Origin: Kiritimatiellia bacterium
GTDB taxonomy: Bacteria > Verrucomicrobiota > Kiritimatiellia > UBA8416 > YA12-FULL-48-11
Reading direction: 5' to 3'
Length of the DNA stretch: 64,000 nt
NCBI GenBank assembly: GCA_028716365.1
Contig: JAQUPZ010000002.1
Location: 637,005 to 701,004 of the forward strand
Under the pieces are notes generated by a model that was given only the letters and a program-made list of their open reading frames with translations, did not search any database and had not been told where the DNA came from. Made by a program: the position numbers and the translations under genes. Below, piece by piece: positions 1-8,539 of this stretch. Position 1 is the stretch's first letter; the number at the start of each line of letters is the position of its first letter.

Positions 1-1
1 G

Positions 2-445
2 ATGAAAACGCACGGTCTAGGCTGGTGGTTTGTTATCGTTTTCCTTATTCTTATTATTGTCGCAATATCTTATATCGTCTGCGGCCTCCTGGTGAATCCA
101 GTAAAAGCATCCATTGTCCAGCATCGTGTATTAACGGCCGACCATGGGGCATTACTTACCGCCTGCCGTGAAATGCTGGTTAACAAAGACAAATACAGAA
201 ACGACTGGAACGGCAATCCGAACCTCGCCGAAGGGGAAAAGGCCATTGATGCCATAAAAGGAATTACGCCCGACGTACCAAAACCCATCCGGGAATTAAA
301 GCCCCAGTTTGTCGTAATTCGAACTGACAAAATTGAAATACGTTTATCCGGTCCATACCGCCAATACGTCTTTGGCTTCAAGGATGGTGTCCAGGGAAGT
401 GGCGACAAAATGCTCACCAACGGACTGTGGTATGTACGTCATTAG
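2..445 (+). CDS. Hypothetical membrane-anchored protein
   Basis: The 147-residue protein has one hydrophobic segment at about residues 8-30, followed by a soluble domain. This fits a single-pass inner-membrane protein with its C-terminal domain outside the cytoplasm. I do not recognise the family. The ATG lies one base from the window edge, so a longer upstream start cannot be excluded. The gene converges on the ABC permease gene with an 11-bp gap and is the only plus-strand gene before 31.4 kb. No function is proposed. Confidence 0.6.
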   Translation: MKTHGLGWWFVIVFLILIIVAISYIVCGLLVNPVKASIVQHRVLTADHGALLTACREMLVNKDKYRNDWNGNPNLAEGEKAIDAIKGITPDVPKPIRELKPQFVVIRTDKIEIRLSGPYRQYVFGFKDGVQGSGDKMLTNGLWYVRH

Positions 446-456
446 AGTATGGCTTT

Positions 457-3400
457 TTACTCATTCCTGAGAGCACTGATCATCGATTGGCGCATGGCTA
501 TACGTACGGAAGAAATAATCCATAACAACTGGAACACTGCGATGCCGCTGATGAACAATGCCATTGTCATGTACGGAAGACGCACGCCCGGCGCATGAAA
601 ACTTGGCCACATTGCGGCAAGGGAAGACACAACACCAGTCATCAACCCCATGGCCAGTATCAACCAGTGTTCGGTCAGAACAACACGGCGTACATTTGCA
701 TCGGAATAACCAACAGCCTTAAACAATGCCAGTTCATTCCGCCTTTCAAGAATGTTTCGCAGAACAACAATCCCCATGCCGGCACTGCCCAGAAGCAAAC
801 CCAATCCACCGAGTACAAGAAACATCGCCATATATGTGGATTCAACAGAGTAGAATTCCTTCAACCTCTCAACAGTAGTGGAAATATTTACTCCAAATTT
901 TCCAAGCTTCCCGGCCAGAAGCTCCATCACATTACGTTCGGTTCCCCACGGAACATCAAACAGAAACATCCTGTATCCGTTTTCGGAAGGATACTTTGCT
1001 GTAAATGAGCCTGCAGGAATCAGAATCGAACCCTGGAAAACAGAAAGCCTCATCGGCAAAGAACCAACCAACTTTACTTTGAACAATTCGCCCCTTTCAT
1101 CACGGTAAGTCAGCGTGTCGCCTTTTTCCCTGCCAACTTTCTTTTTCAATCCCCACATTGCGGTGTTGGAATCACCCGCAAGCCCCGGTACAACTCCATC
1201 CGGCAATTGTTCCGCAAGTAATTTCCAGTTTTGTTCTCTATTGTCCGGCGCCATGAATGCTTTCCGCTTCACAAATTCCTGCGGATCAACGCCGATAAGT
1301 CGCGGTGACTGTGCACGGTTCAGATTCAAACAACTTGCATCATCACCATCACGGACCTTCAACGATACAATCTCAACATTTTTCAGGTCCTGTTCCCTTT
1401 CGAGTTTGACTTTTTTACGTCCTTCTACGCTGTTTAAATCCATCTGGATTGGAAAAGAAGATTCACCAAACAGTGCAAAACCACCAGTACCAGATGAACG
1501 CTTGACGGCATCAGCCCCGATATCCTCCTGCATGGAAGATACTGCAAAAACAAGGAAACATCCGCAGGCAAGGAGTCCGGTCACTGTCAGACTCCTTCCG
1601 CGGCGACGACCGGCATTACGTAAACCCAGTACAGTAACGGACAAACCACGGCACATCTGATCCAGCCGAACAAGGACTTCCCTGCTCAAGCCAAGAAATG
1701 CGATTAGAAACAGCGTTCCTGCCATAAAGAAAGTCTCAACGGCATTATGCATCCCGGTCATCGCAGAATACCCGATAATACCCAGCGCAATCGCAACACC
1801 GGCAAGAGATAGCATCCCCAACAGCCGTCCTTTGCCCGGTACAGATCCTGCCGGTTCGTAGGACTGCGAAAAATCGACTGTGAGCAGTTCACGCGCAGGT
1901 CTGACGGATTGTTTTCTTACGGCAATCACAAGGGAAAACATGGCACAGAGGAAACTCATGACGGCACCTTTTATCACCGTCACCGGTTCTGCATGATATT
2001 GAATAGCAGAATTCGCCACCGCTCCCTGCCAGTAGTTGCCCAGTCCCCAGATCAGCGCACGGGTATATAACGTCCCGAGAAAAGCGCCGGCAATTGAACC
2101 CACCACCGCCAGTAGACAACTTTCCTGCATCAGCAAATGTCGCACGTGTCCGGGCCGGTATCCAACAGCCAGCAGAATACCCATCTCCTCTGAACGTTGT
2201 TGTATCCCGAAGGCAAACAGTAATCCTGTCAGCATCAAGCCGGCAACGATCAGGAAAAAACTCATCCCGAGGAAAAGTTGTCCGAAATCCATTGCCTCAC
2301 CAGCCGCCTTGAGCGCCGCCTCACGAACTGGAGCGAAACTCAATCCGGTTTCTGCCGGATTAATGCGTTGACGCAGTGTTTCAACAATTAATTCTTTTCC
2401 ACAACGCGCCACCGGAAAACGTACAGAGGTCAGATTGCCGAACCGGTTGGACCACATTTCCTGTCCCGCTTTCAAAGTCACAAAAGCTTTCGGTGTTGCC
2501 CGATATGCCTTCCAGTAGGCTTCATTTGCCTTGTCCTCAACTTTGTCTTTTTCCAGCGGCATGCCGATGTCCCATTCTGTACATCGATCGGCGTCGGTCA
2601 AACCCGGAAACTTCGGGCCAAGATCCTTTTCATCCGCGATGTCACTCATCTCAAGAATATGGCGGACTTTGAAAGACCTGCTTTTTTCAATAAACTTGTT
2701 TGAAGGCGTGAGTTCATAATATGACACGGCAATAGTCTCACCTGTCCTGGCCGATAGACAATCGGCAAGCCAGCGGTTTAAAATTATTTCATCATCTGTC
2801 ATGTCCGGCGGCACAGGTCCAAGAGCACGGTCAGCAGAAGGAGCAAGCGCTGTTATAAATGAATATGGTGTCCTGCGGGAACCATCCCTGTCTTCCTTCG
2901 AAATAGAGTTCACAAGATATGTGAGCGTGCCAACCGGCTTCTCAATATTCAGCGCCGCACGCGTGATTGCCGGATCCATGAATATCCGCTCGCTCTCAAG
3001 TTGAAATAATCCCCTGCCTTCAAAATCCCGGAGGATGAGGCCGATATCTTCAATTCGCCAGACTTTCTTTATTACACCATTGAGTTTTTCAACAGTCAGA
3101 TCTTCCTTTCCTGCCGCAAGCAACAAATCAACCTTGTCTTCGAGAAAAACATTCTTCTGCAACCAACTCAGGTTCACAAACACATTACAAGGAACAATCT
3201 GATTGGCAGTAAGACTGAATCTGCCCAGTTCCCCGTCAGATACAATTTTTGCAATGGAAAACGTTCCGCGGACGGTGTCATCCCCTTTCCGGGAGGAAAG
3301 AGGTGCATCCCTGGAAAGTAACGAAGGTTTACCGATACGAATGGAGATTTCATCTCCGGTCTTGAGGCAAAGTTCAGCGGCAAGTTTCGCATTGACGGCA

Positions 3401-3804
3401 ATTTCATCTTCCGCAAACGTTACTACGGAGTTGCCGGATAAGCCCCAGAAACGCCTGTCAACACCAATGACCTGAATATTGTTTACCTGCCGGGATTTTT
3501 CATCAGTATTCTCCTGCCGTATCGCAATACCGCGCAGGAGTAATGCCGGAGCCACGAGAGTTTTGGCTTCTTTCTCCAAACGTTCTGCAAGATCCTGCCG
3601 GAAAAAACGACCCTGAGTGTTCAAGGCATAATGAACATTTCCAAGACGTAAAAGAGCGGACTTCATCAAACTGTACCTGACCGAATCTCCAACAAGCATG
3701 GCGCCAACAAGAACTGCGCCAGCGAGAATGATCCCGGCCAACACACTCAAATGGGTACGCCAGTAGAATAAAGCACTGCGGATACTCAGTCGTAGTCCTG
3801 TCAT
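457..3804 (-). CDS. ABC transporter permease, FtsX/MacB type with two FtsX domains
   Basis: This 1115-residue permease has an N-terminal transmembrane helix (about residues 17-37) and a large extracytoplasmic domain. A first FtsX-like membrane block lies at about 515-640, more helices at about 665-710, and a second FtsX block at about 990-1110. This duplicated layout is typical of the large permeases of type VII (MacB/LolCDE-like) ABC systems. Those move lipoproteins, peptides or other envelope cargo by mechanotransmission rather than through a pore. It starts 3 bp after its ATPase, with an AGGAAG ribosome site. The cargo is unknown. The neighbouring propeller and glycosyltransferase genes suggest an envelope role. 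Confidence 0.88.
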   Translation of the reverse strand: MTGLRLSIRSALFYWRTHLSVLAGIILAGAVLVGAMLVGDSVRYSLMKSALLRLGNVHYALNTQGRFFRQDLAERLEKEAKTLVAPALLLRGIAIRQENTDEKSRQVNNIQVIGVDRRFWGLSGNSVVTFAEDEIAVNAKLAAELCLKTGDEISIRIGKPSLLSRDAPLSSRKGDDTVRGTFSIAKIVSDGELGRFSLTANQIVPCNVFVNLSWLQKNVFLEDKVDLLLAAGKEDLTVEKLNGVIKKVWRIEDIGLILRDFEGRGLFQLESERIFMDPAITRAALNIEKPVGTLTYLVNSISKEDRDGSRRTPYSFITALAPSADRALGPVPPDMTDDEIILNRWLADCLSARTGETIAVSYYELTPSNKFIEKSRSFKVRHILEMSDIADEKDLGPKFPGLTDADRCTEWDIGMPLEKDKVEDKANEAYWKAYRATPKAFVTLKAGQEMWSNRFGNLTSVRFPVARCGKELIVETLRQRINPAETGLSFAPVREAALKAAGEAMDFGQLFLGMSFFLIVAGLMLTGLLFAFGIQQRSEEMGILLAVGYRPGHVRHLLMQESCLLAVVGSIAGAFLGTLYTRALIWGLGNYWQGAVANSAIQYHAEPVTVIKGAVMSFLCAMFSLVIAVRKQSVRPARELLTVDFSQSYEPAGSVPGKGRLLGMLSLAGVAIALGIIGYSAMTGMHNAVETFFMAGTLFLIAFLGLSREVLVRLDQMCRGLSVTVLGLRNAGRRRGRSLTVTGLLACGCFLVFAVSSMQEDIGADAVKRSSGTGGFALFGESSFPIQMDLNSVEGRKKVKLEREQDLKNVEIVSLKVRDGDDASCLNLNRAQSPRLIGVDPQEFVKRKAFMAPDNREQNWKLLAEQLPDGVVPGLAGDSNTAMWGLKKKVGREKGDTLTYRDERGELFKVKLVGSLPMRLSVFQGSILIPAGSFTAKYPSENGYRMFLFDVPWGTERNVMELLAGKLGKFGVNISTTVERLKEFYSVESTYMAMFLVLGGLGLLLGSAGMGIVVLRNILERRNELALFKAVGYSDANVRRVVLTEHWLILAMGLMTGVVSSLAAMWPSFHAPGVRLPYMTMALFISGIAVFQLLWIISSVRIAMRQSMISALRNE

Positions 3805-3807
3805 GTT

Positions 3808-4488
3808 TTACTTCCTGGAAACAAGCCTGCCGCCGGAAAGTTCATAAACCATATCCATACGGCCGGCCAGCAATAGTGAATGCGTGACCACTATCAACGT
3901 CAAACCATGCTGCTTGTTCATTTTCACCAGAAGATCAGCCAGTTTGTCTGCCCCAGCTATATCAAGTGAACCTGTCGGTTCATCGGCCACAAGAAGTTTT
4001 GGACCGTTGATCATGGCCCGGACAACGGCAACCCTTTGTCGCTCTCCACCGGATAATTGACCAGGCCGGTAATCAAGCCGCTCTGACAGTCCAACCTGTT
4101 CAAGCAGATCCCTGGCCCTCTGTTCGGCATTTGCTGCATGTTCGTTGACAAGCACAGGCACAAGCACGTTCTCGAGGACAGTACACTGCGGCAACAGATG
4201 ATGAAGCTGAAAGACAAACCCTATCTTCCTGTTACGAATGTCCGCTTGTTCCTTTTCGTTCAAGTTGAGAATATCCTGTCCATCGAACATGACTTTACCG
4301 CTTGTGGGCAGATCGAGTGTTCCAACGATGTTCAGGAGCGTACTCTTGCCCGATCCTGATGGGCCAACAATAGCCACCGACTGACCGTTCATCACCTGAA
4401 GATCGATGTCCTTGAGAACTTCCAATCCGCCGCCAGCAGACAGATATTTCTTCGAGATTTTTTCAAGTACTAACAATGGTGTCGTCAT
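3808..4488 (-). CDS. ABC transporter ATP-binding protein, LolD/MacB family
   Basis: This 226-residue ATPase powers the FtsX-type permease encoded just downstream. It has a Walker A motif GPSGSGKST near residue 42, a Q-loop in FVFQLHHLLP, the signature LSGGERQRVAV near 143, Walker B LLVADEPTG near 163 and an H-loop VVTHS near 200. The length and the LSGGERQRVA signature are those of LolD-type proteins. It lies 2 bp after the propeller gene, so co-transcription is very likely. Whether it is a true LolD (lipoprotein release) or another exporter cannot be told, because the permease is a single large double-FtsX protein and not a LolC/LolE pair. Confidence 0.93.
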   Translation of the reverse strand: MTTPLLVLEKISKKYLSAGGGLEVLKDIDLQVMNGQSVAIVGPSGSGKSTLLNIVGTLDLPTSGKVMFDGQDILNLNEKEQADIRNRKIGFVFQLHHLLPQCTVLENVLVPVLVNEHAANAEQRARDLLEQVGLSERLDYRPGQLSGGERQRVAVVRAMINGPKLLVADEPTGSLDIAGADKLADLLVKMNKQHGLTLIVVTHSLLLAGRMDMVYELSGGRLVSRK

Positions 4489-4490
4489 AT

Positions 4491-5684
4491 TTATTTTCCC
4501 GCGCCATACATGATAATAAATCCATCGTCAGAGCCGATAACAACCTTACCGTCAATCACAGCCGGCGAGGAAATGGAATCACTCGCTTTGCCGGTCCACA
4601 GTTTTCTACCATCTTCAAGTTTCAGAATATAGAGCGTTCCTCCCGCTGAAACAACCACCTTGTCTCCTGCGACAACAGGCGACAAAGGGCTACCATCAAC
4701 CGTAAAACTCCATATTTTCTTTCCATCAGCCCGGTTGAGGCAAAAAACCGAATCATCACTTGAACCGAATACAACCCGGCTCTTCGTCACTGCAGGGGTT
4801 GTAAAAACCTCACTGTAACAAACTTGATTCGTCCATACGATGGTACCTTTCCTTGCATCCGCACAGACGGCCAATCCTCCACGGGTTCCGGCAAAAACCA
4901 GGTTGCCATCTATTGCCACACCGCCAGCCACCTGCCCGTCACCTTCAAGTTCCACCCGCCCGATTGATTCTCCTCTGGCCGACGACAAAACATGCAATGC
5001 AGCATCACAACTGCCAAAAACAATAAAATCCTTACCAACACCCGGCGAACCATCACAACGTGACACCGCCTGCGATACCCATATCGGCTTACCAGTTTCA
5101 AGATCAAGACAATGAACGATTCCATCGGCCTGGGAAATAACGATAACGCTCAATCCACGCCCACTTTCCGGTTCAATCCAGTTTGCTGTACCGTTTATAT
5201 TTTCACCAACCTGGTATTTCCACTTCGTTTTACCTGTGTCCGCTTCCAGGGCATGAAGATTTCCCTGGTCCGATCCAACAAGCAATATGCCACGAACATA
5301 CATCGGCTGCGTTGAGAATTTCTCGACATGTTGTGTTACGTTGGTTTTTGCCGATTCCTGACGTATAGCCGCCACCCAGATTTTTTCACCCTGCATGCTT
5401 ATGGCAAATGTCTCCCCATTTTCTGCTATGAAGAATATCCTGTTGGTACCCACCACTGGCGTAACCGTTACCGGCGCTCCAACCTTGAACCGCCACAGAA
5501 CGGAAAGTTTCTCAGACAAAGTAGTTCCTGCAATTCCGCGCAGGGCGGCATCACCATGATAGACCGGCCAGAACTGCAGAGCATTTGTTCCTGTTGTATT
5601 GCCCTGTTCCGCAGTCCACCCATTGAACTGGCTGTACGTAAACATAACAACGGTCAATGCAGTAATTCTTAACCTTTTAAACAT
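4491..5684 (-). CDS. Secreted PQQ-like beta-propeller protein
   Basis: The 397-residue protein has an N-terminal signal peptide (about residues 1-25) followed by repeated blades. The blades follow the PQQ-like pattern, with units such as ALEADTGKTKWKYQ and CLDLETGKPIWVSQ in which a Trp follows a Gly-Lys turn. Such propellers are BamB-like scaffolds or electron-transfer partners. No PQQ-dehydrogenase catalytic residues were recognised, so enzymatic activity is not claimed. It overlaps the upstream glycosyltransferase gene by 16 bp and is followed by the ABC exporter genes. A role in an envelope complex with that exporter is inferred. Confidence 0.85.
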   Translation of the reverse strand: MFKRLRITALTVVMFTYSQFNGWTAEQGNTTGTNALQFWPVYHGDAALRGIAGTTLSEKLSVLWRFKVGAPVTVTPVVGTNRIFFIAENGETFAISMQGEKIWVAAIRQESAKTNVTQHVEKFSTQPMYVRGILLVGSDQGNLHALEADTGKTKWKYQVGENINGTANWIEPESGRGLSVIVISQADGIVHCLDLETGKPIWVSQAVSRCDGSPGVGKDFIVFGSCDAALHVLSSARGESIGRVELEGDGQVAGGVAIDGNLVFAGTRGGLAVCADARKGTIVWTNQVCYSEVFTTPAVTKSRVVFGSSDDSVFCLNRADGKKIWSFTVDGSPLSPVVAGDKVVVSAGGTLYILKLEDGRKLWTGKASDSISSPAVIDGKVVIGSDDGFIIMYGAGK

Positions 5685-6961
5685 TTGCGATAAACCTCCA
5701 GCATACTTGCTGCAGTTTTCTTTACACTGAAATTTTCAAGGACGACCTTCCGTCCGGATTGTCCCATGCTACGGATACATTCCGGATCAAGAAGCAGACT
5801 TTCAAGTGTCTTCGCAAGCGTCACCGCATCATTTGGTTCATAACAGATACCGCCGCCTGTAGCTTCAACTATTTCTGGAAATGCGCCCACTTTTGGTTGA
5901 ACTACCGGTACACCACACGCCAATGCCTCCACAATGTACATTCCGAATGCCTCGGGATGCGGTACAGGTACAGACATTACAGATAGAGTCCTGATAAACT
6001 CAATACGACTGTTTCGGTCAAATTCCGACAAGAACTCAACATCATCGCCCATGTTTTTTGAAGCCAATTTCCGTCGTAAATGCCGAAGGAAAGGCCGGTC
6101 CTCGGGCGTTTGTCCGCCCAATACCTTCAACTTGAGATTCTTCAGCCGGTCATTGTCTTTTAATATAATGAAAGCGTCCACCATGACCCCCAACCCGAGC
6201 GACTCCGTCATGTTCGAAAGGTAACCGATGACCGGTCGTTCGGATGACAACCTTGCTTCCCCATAACCCTCGATGTTGATTCCTATCGGCACAACATGGA
6301 AACGTTCGGGGCCAAGTTTCAATCTCTTTTGCATCAGGTCGCTGTAATAATTACTCACCGGTACAAAGGCTGAAATATCTGAAGATTTCTCCGCCATGAG
6401 ATCCCAAGCCTTGCGTGCGGCATCCGGCTCCATGGAATCAATCCATGCATCTTCATCCTGCAGAGTGCAGACAACAGGTACCCCAAGTTCATTCTTGATT
6501 CGTCCTGCCAGTCCAAGAAGAAGAGCATTAGAGAGATGTACAACGTCAGGTTTTCCTTCTTGAACCAACCATGACACCAAACGACCCAGCTCTTTTTTTT
6601 GTCCCCCGTTTTCACCTTTCAAAATCGACAGGGTCATTTCTTCAAGACCGCTCGCACGCGTGGTTCCTGATTTTTGCGCAATCCAGCCAAGAAGTCTGCG
6701 TGAATCGATAAGACGCTTCAACCATTGCGGTGCATTGGACAAGGATGGGAAATACTGTGAAAGATATACGCCTACGGCTCCATAAAAAACCGGCACATCA
6801 GTTCCAATATCTTCACCCTCTGAAAAAACCGGCAGATACATGGGCGCAAGGATGACATCATGGCCAAGCAGCCGCAGTTCCATGACAAGTTCCCTGTCGC
6901 GCATGCAATTCTGACAATAATAGGTATCACCTGTACCGGGAATTATTTGAACAATCTTCAT
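5669..6961 (-). CDS. Glycosyltransferase family 4 protein
   Basis: This 430-residue cytoplasmic enzyme has the GT-B fold pattern of family GT4. The N-terminal domain starts MKIVQIIPGTGDTYY, and a typical C-terminal nucleotide-sugar site motif EAFGMYIVEALACGVPVV lies near residue 345, followed by GAFPEIVE. It should transfer a sugar from an activated donor, keeping the anomeric configuration; donor and acceptor are unknown. A CxxC (CQNC) near the N-terminus is unusual. It lies 9 bp after the flavoprotein gene and overlaps the propeller gene. This is an odd place for a glycosyltransferase and may point to a glycosylated envelope component. Confidence 0.88.
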   Translation of the reverse strand: MKIVQIIPGTGDTYYCQNCMRDRELVMELRLLGHDVILAPMYLPVFSEGEDIGTDVPVFYGAVGVYLSQYFPSLSNAPQWLKRLIDSRRLLGWIAQKSGTTRASGLEEMTLSILKGENGGQKKELGRLVSWLVQEGKPDVVHLSNALLLGLAGRIKNELGVPVVCTLQDEDAWIDSMEPDAARKAWDLMAEKSSDISAFVPVSNYYSDLMQKRLKLGPERFHVVPIGINIEGYGEARLSSERPVIGYLSNMTESLGLGVMVDAFIILKDNDRLKNLKLKVLGGQTPEDRPFLRHLRRKLASKNMGDDVEFLSEFDRNSRIEFIRTLSVMSVPVPHPEAFGMYIVEALACGVPVVQPKVGAFPEIVEATGGGICYEPNDAVTLAKTLESLLLDPECIRSMGQSGRKVVLENFSVKKTAASMLEVYRKCLKG

Positions 6962-6970
6962 TGAATTTCT

Positions 6971-8539
6971 TCAGGCATTTTTAAATGCCAGCGCACCAGT
7001 CGGACACTGTTTCACACATTCCTCGGCTGTACTTTGCAAACCTGCGCCAAGCGGTTCATTGAATGGTATATCAACAACAGATTCAAAGCCGCGCCCTTTG
7101 AATGCAAGCCCCAGTTTTTCATGGGCATGCTCGGTAATCCTGACACAGATTCCGCACTTGATACATTTTCCTGGTTCAAAAATAACGCTGGTATGAGTCG
7201 TAATTCTCTGGAAACTTTTCCGGCCTTCCACGTTGAAATGCTTTTGACTTGCCGCGTATCGATCCGTGAAATCCCTTAACTTACACGCTTCCGCTTTTCG
7301 ACAATCGCAATGCATACATCGTTTACTTTCCCTGATTGCTTCTTCAGCCGAAAATCCGGCGAGAGCACCGCCCGCCGGTTCTATACCGGCTGATACATCC
7401 ACATCTTTCATAAGTTCGTATATTTCCGCTTCCTGCAGTTTTCCCATGCGCGATTCGAATCGTCTCACAAGACCAGTCACCTTCTGTCCACCGAGATACT
7501 GATCAATTGAAACTGCCATTGTCTTCCCGTGAGCAACAGCCCTTACCGCAAGATGGCCCGGGTGAACAGCTTCACCTCCTGCAAATATTTTTTCATCGGA
7601 TGTCCTGAGTAAATGTGGATCAACTTTTATTCCATGTGCATCGGAATCAATACCCCACAATGAATCAGGCTGAGGTTCCGTCTTCCCAGGCGAAAGAATA
7701 ATAGCATCGTATTCTTTCTTCAGTTGATCCATGCTCACATCATTACCAACACGGCACTTCACCCTGAACATCGCGCCGAGTTTCCTGATAACATCTATTT
7801 CCTTGTCCAGGACCGCTCGTGGAAGAATATTTTCCGGCACCCCGTAACGAAGTTGACCGCCCGGTTCGGGGTGGTCATCAAGAATTGTGCAGGCATGTCC
7901 TGTCTGTACAAGGTAGTAAGCGGCGGAAAGACCGGCAGGCCCTGCCCCGACAATCGCCACCTTCTTTCCCGATGCTTTTCTGCAAACAGGCATGTATGGT
8001 GACTTTTCGGAAAGGTCTTCGTCGGCAGCAAAACGCTTCAGGAGACATATGGCAAGAGAAGCGTCATAACGTGAACGGCGGCACGCCTTTTCGCATGGTT
8101 CCGGACAAATCCGCCCGAGAACTGCCGGCAAGGCAATATCTTCCTTTACCGTCTCAATCGCTTCCTTCATTTTCCCTGCTGCAATCTGGCGAATCATTAA
8201 CGGAATATTCATATGTGCAGGACAGGTTATCCGGCATGGGGCCTCGCAATCTCCAACATGTTCGCTTAGCAGCAGATCGAGGGCATTCTTCCGCTGGTGA
8301 TGGACTTCCTCGCTATCCGTTTCCACAATCATGCCGTCAGCGGCAGGCGCACTGCAGGACGGCAGAAACCTGCCGGATGTCTGCTCCTTTACGACACAAA
8401 TCATGCAGGATGTGAAAAGCGCATATCCCTTCAGATAACACATGGTCGGTATGTCTATGCCAATACTCCGGGCGGCATCGAGTAAAGTTGTTCCTCTTTC
8501 AACAACAACATTCCTGCCGTTTATTTTCAGTTGCGGCAT
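6971..8539 (-). CDS. [2Fe-2S]/GltD-like flavoprotein with C-terminal NuoG-like ferredoxin; NAD(P)H domain absent
   Basis: The 522-residue protein starts with a NuoG/HydA-type [2Fe-2S] domain (C34, C45, C48, C62). A GltD-like iron-sulfur segment follows (CRITCPAHMN, CPEPCEKAC) and then an FAD-binding Rossmann motif VAIVGAGPAGLSAAYYL near residue 193. The chain runs from the YGVPENILP region straight to the closing FAD motif IFAGGEAVHPGH. The second Rossmann domain that binds NADPH in GltD is missing. The C-terminus has CIKCGIC and CVKQCPTGAL, a 4Fe-4S pattern like the NuoG N-terminus. It overlaps the NuoEF-like gene by 13 bp. I infer that it works as the partner flavoprotein of that NADH-binding subunit. 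Confidence 0.85.
   Translation of the reverse strand: MPQLKINGRNVVVERGTTLLDAARSIGIDIPTMCYLKGYALFTSCMICVVKEQTSGRFLPSCSAPAADGMIVETDSEEVHHQRKNALDLLLSEHVGDCEAPCRITCPAHMNIPLMIRQIAAGKMKEAIETVKEDIALPAVLGRICPEPCEKACRRSRYDASLAICLLKRFAADEDLSEKSPYMPVCRKASGKKVAIVGAGPAGLSAAYYLVQTGHACTILDDHPEPGGQLRYGVPENILPRAVLDKEIDVIRKLGAMFRVKCRVGNDVSMDQLKKEYDAIILSPGKTEPQPDSLWGIDSDAHGIKVDPHLLRTSDEKIFAGGEAVHPGHLAVRAVAHGKTMAVSIDQYLGGQKVTGLVRRFESRMGKLQEAEIYELMKDVDVSAGIEPAGGALAGFSAEEAIRESKRCMHCDCRKAEACKLRDFTDRYAASQKHFNVEGRKSFQRITTHTSVIFEPGKCIKCGICVRITEHAHEKLGLAFKGRGFESVVDIPFNEPLGAGLQSTAEECVKQCPTGALAFKNA

Noticed and set aside
595-1660. Several plus-strand open frames over the ABC permease gene
   Set aside because: They lie wholly antisense to a well-supported gene, lack ribosome sites and look like mirror frames of a coding strand.
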